Shown piece by piece: positions 59,501 through 64,000 of a stretch of 64,000 nucleotides of DNA (the first letter of the stretch is position 1; each line of letters opens with the position of its first letter). Origin of the DNA: Rhyacophila brunnea (taxonomy: Eukaryota > Arthropoda > Insecta > Trichoptera > Rhyacophilidae); contig JAGYXB010000796.1 of assembly GCA_022495005.1 (NCBI GenBank), positions 353,257 through 417,256 of the forward strand, given 5' to 3'. The position numbers were made by a program, and so were the translations under genes. Under the pieces are notes generated by a model that worked only from the letters and a program-made list of their open reading frames with translations, had not been told where the DNA came from and searched no databases.

Positions 59501-60049
59501 GGTGAAAGGCCATTTAAATGCGACCAATGTAATTACTCATGTATTACATCCGTCAAGATGAAAAGGCACAAAATGATCCATTCTGGTGAAAAGCCATTTA
59601 AATGTGTCCATTGTAATTACTCATCTATTACATCCAGAAGTATGAAAATACACAAAATGACTCATTCTGGTGAAAAGCCATTTAAATGTGCCAAATGTGA
59701 CTACTCATCTAAAACATATAGTCATATGAAAGTACACAAATCGACTCATTCTGGTGAAAAACCATTTAAATGTGATCAATGTGATTACTCTTGTATTCAA
59801 CCTGGTGCAATAAAAATACACAAAATGATTCATTCTGGTGAAAAGCTATTTCAATGTGAAAAATGTAATTACTCATGTATAAGATCTGGTGATATGAAAA
59901 GACACAAAATGACTCATTCTGATGAAAAGCAATATAAATGTGAACAATGTAATTATTCGTGTATAAGATCTGGTGATATGAAGAGGCACAAAATGACTCA
60001 TTCTAGTAAAAGCTATTTAAATATCACTAATGTGAATACTCTCGTATAA
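50517..60049 (+). CDS. C2H2 zinc-finger gene A, about 547 residues
   Basis: Probable nuclear DNA-binding regulator. Four coding exons, all phase 0: 50517-50663, 52640-52786, 57797-57934 and 58838-60049. Exons 1-3 encode acidic segments with KREQEDSEP, IKQEV and a repeated GCSHSE motif, the first being an IKxE-type SUMO-like site. Exon 4 (403 codons) has a linker, then ten fingers. The first is FVCSFCFDFF...HKACH; the other nine follow CxxCNYSCxTSxxMKxHKMxH with HSGEKPF linkers. An exon-like block at 58234 has an acceptor but a stop after 18 codons, so it is probably skipped. Finger 11 is lost to a frameshift near 60008. Introns contain hAT, SINE, LINE and pogo-like insertions. No specific orthologue recognised. 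Confidence 0.82.
51164..52259. mobile_element. Decayed hAT element in gene A intron 1
   Basis: TIRs CAGTGTCTGCCAAACTGTGT and the right-end complement AGTTTGGGAGACACTG, plus an internal GTGTGCCG near both ends. The flanks TTCTAGAG and TTTAGAGG look like an 8-bp duplication with one indel. A frame near 51420 begins MVKMDKFLLKPKK, like ZBED-type hAT starts, but stops abound. Confidence 0.72.
52881..53664. mobile_element. hAT MITE in gene A intron 2, 784 bp
   Basis: Perfect 8-bp duplication CTAATCAG at 52873-52880 and 53665-53672. Termini CAGTGGCGAAG and CTTCGCCACTG. No transposase motif found in the interior. Confidence 0.9.
53707..53940 (-). mobile_element. tRNA-headed SINE, second copy
   Basis: Inverted relative to 31636-31873. 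On the minus strand: a head with CGAGCGGTAAAGTGTCGG, a B-box-like CCAGGTATGACTCCTGGG, then CCATTTCTCGTAAA and the tail ATCGGACATGGTCGAAAGA. The different head but shared body suggests the SINE family recombined its tRNA module or has diverged. Confidence 0.72.
54064..54442 (-). other. Minus-strand ORF remnant, unidentified
   Basis: A frame of about 70 codons contains WELKTIAHKMSVGTETFNGD and ends near 54226. It reads as protein-like but I do not recognise the family. It lies between the SINE and the pogo-like element and may belong to a decayed transposon. Confidence 0.25.
54838..55075 (-). pseudogene. Jockey-type LINE ORF2, endonuclease start only
   Basis: Begins at 55075, overlapping the ORF1 stop (shared ATGGATAA). 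The first codons contain IRILQWNARSMKQKKDD, the opening of an APE-type endonuclease; after a frameshift, ISETWLRSELDY and YRRDGYGGE follow. It breaks off after about 80 codons, so RT is missing. Losing the 3' part is unusual for LINEs and points to a later deletion. Confidence 0.72.
55068..56327 (-). CDS. LINE ORF1 (Gag-like) with CCHC knuckles, intact
   Basis: 419 open codons. RNA-binding chaperone of a Jockey-superfamily non-LTR retrotransposon, acting in the ribonucleoprotein with ORF2. The N-terminal third is very charged (NETKKTKKKRNDDEEEVVG). The middle carries an RRM-like region (KIPLKLKIAQMLHKAG, then YIQVEDEKEADKVK). Three zinc knuckles follow at residues about 230-285: CYKCWRYGHIANNC, CPKCGENHKTC and CINCKGNHAANSQKC. 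The C-terminal part is Lys/Glu-rich. The 5' UTR reaches about 56425. ATG at 56327; alternative Met codons lie nearby (for example MENTTMEANE). Intact while ORF2 is truncated. Confidence 0.88.
   Translation of the reverse strand: MSTLFLFTLLREFQDRVNGKSNKMENTTMEANETKKTKKKRNDDEEEVVGEKEEEWQTVTSGKKPRRDSGVTPKGNQNIVMIATGSKIPLKLKIAQMLHKAGVKVQKIYNKNLKTYIQVEDEKEADKVKQAGELKDLGFVTKENDSCSYGVIRKVDIDMDLQELQMEIKSDAKVINLKRLTRKGDTGELTKTSSVSIKFGEKILPRTIYIYGVSFAVEPYVFRVMQCYKCWRYGHIANNCGRTVETCPKCGENHKTCEKNEEITCINCKGNHAANSQKCPKWQEEKNCKEAMKKMNIPFKEAKKNMLNNSYADILKQKKIVERDESETIQKTKENKKKEEAVVEASGSTIISTGSSVKPTKNKKTEKKTEVNAMGEIMKVLLKGGDWQQIIKQLIIKAVDWVCKQFKEGHLKEILEQNG
57004..57265 (-). pseudogene. LINE 3' fragment
   Basis: Minus-strand RRRGRPSLTLQRCYKSDL, then LTWREAQELAMDRGKWRQL and LCPNVGT before a stop, then a GAAGAAGAAGAAGG tail. 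This is a common ORF2 end ('RRGRP...DR.RWR.L'). A 5'-truncated insertion within the pogo-like element. Confidence 0.78.
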
Positions 60050-60600
60050 AATCTAGTAAAATGAAAGTACACAAAATTACTCATTATGGTGAAAAGCCAT
60101 TTACATGTGCCAAATGTGACTACTCATCTAAAACATCTAGTCATATGAAAGTACGCAAATTAACTCATTTTGGTAAAAAAAAAACATTAATATGTGACCA
60201 ATGTAATTACTTCTCTATTACATCCAGAAGTAAGAAATTACACCAAATGACTAATTCTGGCGAAAAACCATTAAATGTGACCAGTGTAATTACTCTTGTA
60301 TACAAGCTTCTCATATAAAAATACACAAAATGACTCATTCTGGTGAAAAGCCAATTAAATGTGACTAATCATCTTAAACATCTGTCAATTGAAAGAACTC
60401 GCATTAACTAATTCTAGTGAAAAGCCATTTAAATGAGATCAATGTAATTACTCATGTATATTATCTCGTAATATGAAATTACACAAAATGCGTCATTCTG
60501 GTGAAATGCCATTCAAATGTGATTATTGAGGTTACTCATTTAAAACATATTATACTTATTATAGCATGAAATTGCATTAAAAGACACGTCATTCAGTTGT
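60050..60600 (+). pseudogene. Decayed C-terminal fingers of gene A
   Basis: Continues the gene A array out of frame. Finger-like units are visible near 60010-60080, at 60097 (CAKCDYSSKTSSHMKVRK, with the first His now Arg), at 60190 (CDQCNYFSITSRSKK, with the final His now Asn), and further ones to 60570. Several frameshifts and stops. The ancestral array probably had about 15 fingers. Confidence 0.8.
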
Positions 60601-62020
60601 AAACCTCTTAAGCAGTCAATGATATTTTTTTAGTGTGTTTTAGTTTCGTTCGTTTAGTTCATTTAGTTTTTTCACATCGTTTTCGAAACTAATTAATATC
60701 ATTTTATTATGCCTTTTACATTTTCGAATTCTCTGCCCCGTGTAAACTAAAAAAAATTGGTACCACTGCTCTAATGTATTTATTATTCATCAATGTGTAT
60801 ATTATATAATACAATATATGTTGTGTGCATTATTTATACTTACACAATGTTACCTTTCCTTATGAGTATAATCTAGCTAATTATAATAACAATCATCATG
60901 ACGTGTAGTCACATAGAGACTTGATCAATGCTACGAAATTATCATAATTTACTTTCATAATCAGTAATCGATTCGCGCAATTTATAGCAGTTTGTGGCAA
61001 AATTGTGTTCAGCGATTATGCTCATTATTGGCCCACCTTGTTAATAAAAAATGACCTCATATAAAGTAAGACAATCCAAAAAAAACACTAGGCTATAACA
61101 CCCACAAAATGCACCGTTTTGTACGGTTTACACGTTGGTGGCATCATCGTAACCTTATTTTTTTTTTAATCTATCCGGGTGTCAATTGATGTCTTCAGGA
61201 TGCTGCGGAGCTCGCCCACGATGGCGTTAGTGTAAAAAATATTTCCACGTGTCCAATAAAAGTGTAAACGTTAATGATAAGTGTTTAATAAACAAATTTT
61301 TTGATCAGACCCCTATTATAGTCTGTCAAAAAAATTAGTGATAATCTAGAGTTAAGTGTAACCGTTCATTAAGCAATATCAATCTTCATTCGGCGTACTG
61401 AAGTTACTACTGTCTAATTGTACAATACATTAGTATTGCTTACTGATATGTGTTTAGATAATAGATGTAAACCTAGTAATAAGTTGAAAATGAGGAAATA
61501 CGAAATGAATGATAATATTTTCTTCAAACCCAGAGCATCTCTACGGCATACGCTGCCGCGAGAACGAGTTGATAAAATGTGAATAATTTTAAAACCAAGG
61601 CTGTCAATATTAACTCCAATAAAAGTCTCTTCAAACAAACCGGAAAAGAAATATTAATTATAATAAATTCAAGCAATCTCTCAGGATGTCAAAATTATTA
61701 GTAATTCTAATTTTTAATTCTAAAAAAATCATTAGTTATTCTATTATCTAATATGAAAAATCCCTCCAGGAAGAAGAAGCCGTCGCTAATAAAATTAAAT
61801 TGTATAAATGTAGTTAATGTTAAAAAAAATGGTAGATTTTATCCCTAAAGTTATTAATAATATTAATACCAGAAGCATCCATATAAATAAAAGCTGGTAC
61901 GCAATTATAATATAAAATGTTAATTATAACTGCCGCGCAAAATAATAATTACTTATTACATTTCGCTTGAAGTCTTTCGCGAGTCACGTTTATAAAAAAT
62001 ATATATATATCAAGGCCGAA
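60601..62020. other. Downstream spacer of gene A
   Basis: AT-rich. No gene recognised; a GC-richer patch at 61180-61230 shows no family. ATTTTATTATG and AATATC tracts may contain the gene A polyadenylation site, but none is certain. Confidence 0.3.
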
Positions 62021-62048
62021 CACGTGTTCGTCTAGAATCTTCTGGAAT
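61985..62048 (-). promoter_or_regulatory. Possible heat-shock promoter (HSE plus TATA)
   Basis: On the minus strand, ATTCCAGAAGATTCTAGA (62028-62045) is an alternating TTC/GAA array, a good heat shock element. Downstream on the same strand come TATATATATA and TATAAA (about 62013-61993). Spacing is plausible for an inducible promoter. No coding exon was found downstream on that strand. Confidence 0.35.
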
Positions 62049-62226
62049 GGGTGCATGCGCCGCCGTTAAAGCCATCTTTGTGTTACGCGCCAGTGCGCAC
62101 CAATATGTCAACATTGAAAACAGCTGACAGTCGTCAAAAAAATAGATCGCGAACCAATATAATTAATAAATTTGGTAGACCCGATTTGGCTGAAATTAAT
62201 ATTCAAGTAGTACTAAACTATGTTAA

Positions 62227-62745
62227 GGAGGGACATGCTCAGCGTAGGTCAAAATGGAGCGTTTATTCTATTTTCAAAGCATGATCCTGGACATTCCTTA
62301 AACGTTGTAGATAATCTATTTATATAATTTTGAAGCCTTATTATCCATTATATTTATTTTAATCATTTGATGACTGCATAATGTATTTTTATTACATAAA
62401 ATAGTATTCTTTTAAACCTCTCGCTGAAATGTTTTAGAATATAGTCATATTTCAGTACATAAATGTGCAGTGGTGTTAAGATTTTTTACATTTATTAATT
62501 TTTCAACTTATTTATAAAAGTATCAGTATAATTTATGTCGACATTATTATAGTGAATTATTTACGATAAAAAATTATATTGATAAATCTCTGTGATCCCA
62601 AATTTGACAAGAATTAGGCATTTTATTATTCAAAAAATGGGCCGTGTACCGTACAAAACATGTACCGTTTAAAAAAAAAAGAGTTTTTTTTCGGTTAGGT
62701 ACATGTTTAAGCACGCGCGTTAACATGTTCTTACTCCCTACTTAC
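62227..62745. mobile_element. Diverged, truncated copy of the TTAA element
   Basis: TTAA (62223-62226), then GGAGGGACATGCTCAGCG and CGTAGGTCAAAATGGAG. Matches the complement of 46198-46910 through GTAGATAATCTATTTATATA and CCCAAATTTGACAAGAATT. The order is disturbed near 62640-62720, and the far terminus is missing after CTTACTCCCTACTT. Confidence 0.72.
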
Positions 62746-62769
62746 AATACAATACAATCCAATCATTTT

Positions 62770-63760
62770 GTGAAATTTTGGGTTGCAATCAAAACCCACT
62801 ATTTATTGTTTAGAAAATGATTTTGAAGGAAGAGGCTCTATAGCAGATGCAGATAAGTACATGCCTGGGCCACAACGTACGAGAAAATAAGCTGAAAACA
62901 TTGTTGCTGTTCTAGAAAGTGTTCAAAACAATCAATCACCATCTATTCGATACCGTTATCAAGAAATTGGACTTACGACAACAACTTTGTGGAAAATTAT
63001 GCATAAAGATTTGCATTTGTATCCATTTAAAATTCAGTCGACACAAAAGCTTCTTACACAAGACCATTTACGATGCTGTACATACGGCAATAAGATGTTA
63101 CAGTTTGCTCATGATGACCCTAATTTTCATGAAAAAAACATAATTAGTGATGAGGTCGATTGCCATTTCAACGGATACGTTAATAAACAAAATAGTTAGT
63201 TTTCGGCATTACAAAATGCTCAAATTATTCATCAGTTACTTTTGCATCCATCAAACGTGACTGTATGGTGCGCTATGTGGTCTGGAGGAATCATTGACTC
63301 TTTTTTGAAGATGAACGTGGCGTTACGGTAACTGTTAATGAAGAACGTTATCGTAACATGATTAATAACTTATTAACACCAGAATTGGATGCTTTGGGCA
63401 TGGTTGACATGTGGTTCCAACAAGATGGTGCAGCTTCACATACCTACAGCCAACGTTACAATGCCATTACTGTAAGATCTGTTTCCACAAAAAATTATCT
63501 CAAGCAATGGTGCTGTCAATTGACCTCCACTGTCGCCGGATTTAACAAACAGCCCCAGACTTCTTTTTGTGAGGATATCTAAAGAACAAGATATATACCA
63601 ACAAAACAGAAACATTTTAGCAACTAAAACAGAACATTCATGAGGAAATTAACGAAATACCAGTTGAAATGTGATGAAAAATGTTGTAAAAAGTGCCCGC
63701 AATAATTGTGAGGCTAACAGAGGTGGACGATTAGCTGACATTGTCTTCCATAGGTAATTC
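62770..63760 (+). pseudogene. Mariner/Tc-type transposase, degraded
   Basis: IS630-Tc1-mariner transposase with stops. In order: QRTRK, a stop, then IRYRYQEIGLTTTTLWKIMH (helix-turn-helix), ISDEVDCHFNGYVNKQN (first Asp region), VTVWCAMWSGGII, MVDMWFQQDGAASHT (second Asp), and after frame changes PDFFL, a stop, then GYLKNKIYTNK (third acidic region). C-terminal EINEIPVEM near 63650. The SETMAR-like insect mariner form is the closest I recall. Non-functional. Confidence 0.82.
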
Positions 63761-64000
63761 CCAACATTCAATAAAACATTTTGTTTTCATTTTCCATAAA
63801 GTTATACAAAAATAAAGTAGTAAATCTTCCCGGCGAACACGCTTGATATATTAGTATTTTATAATTGTGATCATTATCGTCACAATTACAAAATAAAAGC
63901 AGTTTCTAAATGGGATTAGAATAGATTAAAGTATAGTTAAATAGCAAAGAGAGCATAAGACACAAGAGAAACGAAAGGAAGTGCCATGAGTTACCTGATC
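63761..64000. other. Window end, no gene
   Basis: Nothing recognised after the mariner relic. Confidence 0.3.

Overview
This window is nuclear DNA from a multicellular eukaryote, most likely an insect and plausibly a moth or butterfly. The support is indirect: AT-rich sequence, short exons with GT-AG introns, no operons or ribosome-binding sites, and many short ACCTACCTAC/TAGGTAGGTA runs that I associate with Lepidoptera. The repeats also fit: PIF/Harbinger with MADF or Myb partner genes, RTE and Jockey-type LINEs, P-like THAP elements, hAT, pogo, mariner and tRNA-headed SINEs. The species was not identified. Almost everything here is transposon-derived except a small C2H2 zinc-finger gene family.

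Layout: 1-9 kb holds a PIF/Harbinger pair, a three-exon HARBI1-like transposase (+, 297-1950) convergent with a Myb/SANT-like partner gene (-, 3767-8749). The partner's 3' exons are tandemly amplified and its first intron holds a TIR element with a fold-back element nested inside. 9-18 kb repeats the arrangement in mirror image: coiled-coil exons on + (10326-10529) facing a damaged HARBI1 copy on - (16178-17855). This part is interrupted by a TIR element carrying a DUF7869-like pseudogene (11210-13791), a TTA-flanked MITE, a hAT element with an 8-bp duplication and a LINE scrap. 18-20.4 kb is an RTE LINE broken by a hAT element.

20.9-28 kb holds zinc-finger paralogue B, broken by a 4.6-kb TIR element that itself contains a P-like THAP element. 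30.6-34.6 kb is a nearly intact 3.9-kb PIF/Harbinger element with MADF-BESS and HARBI1 genes whose exons interdigitate on opposite strands. 34.8-40.4 kb is a pogo-like transposase pseudogene split by three MITE-type insertions. 40-50 kb is AT-rich with a second P-like copy, LINE and hAT relics, zinc-finger paralogue C (-), a TTAA-flanked element and a 1.66-kb fold-back element. 50.5-60 kb is zinc-finger gene A (+), the only apparently intact host-type gene; its introns hold two hAT elements, a SINE, and a pogo-like element containing a Jockey-type ORF1. 60-64 kb ends with decayed fingers, a possible heat-shock promoter and a mariner-type pseudogene.

The genes act mainly as transposition modules: a DDE nuclease plus a MADF or Myb DNA-binding partner in each Harbinger unit. 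The zinc-finger paralogues look like a lineage-specific family of probable transcription regulators with one survivor and two degraded copies. Coordinates were read by eye; exon junctions are inferred from reading frame, splice signals and agreement between copies.
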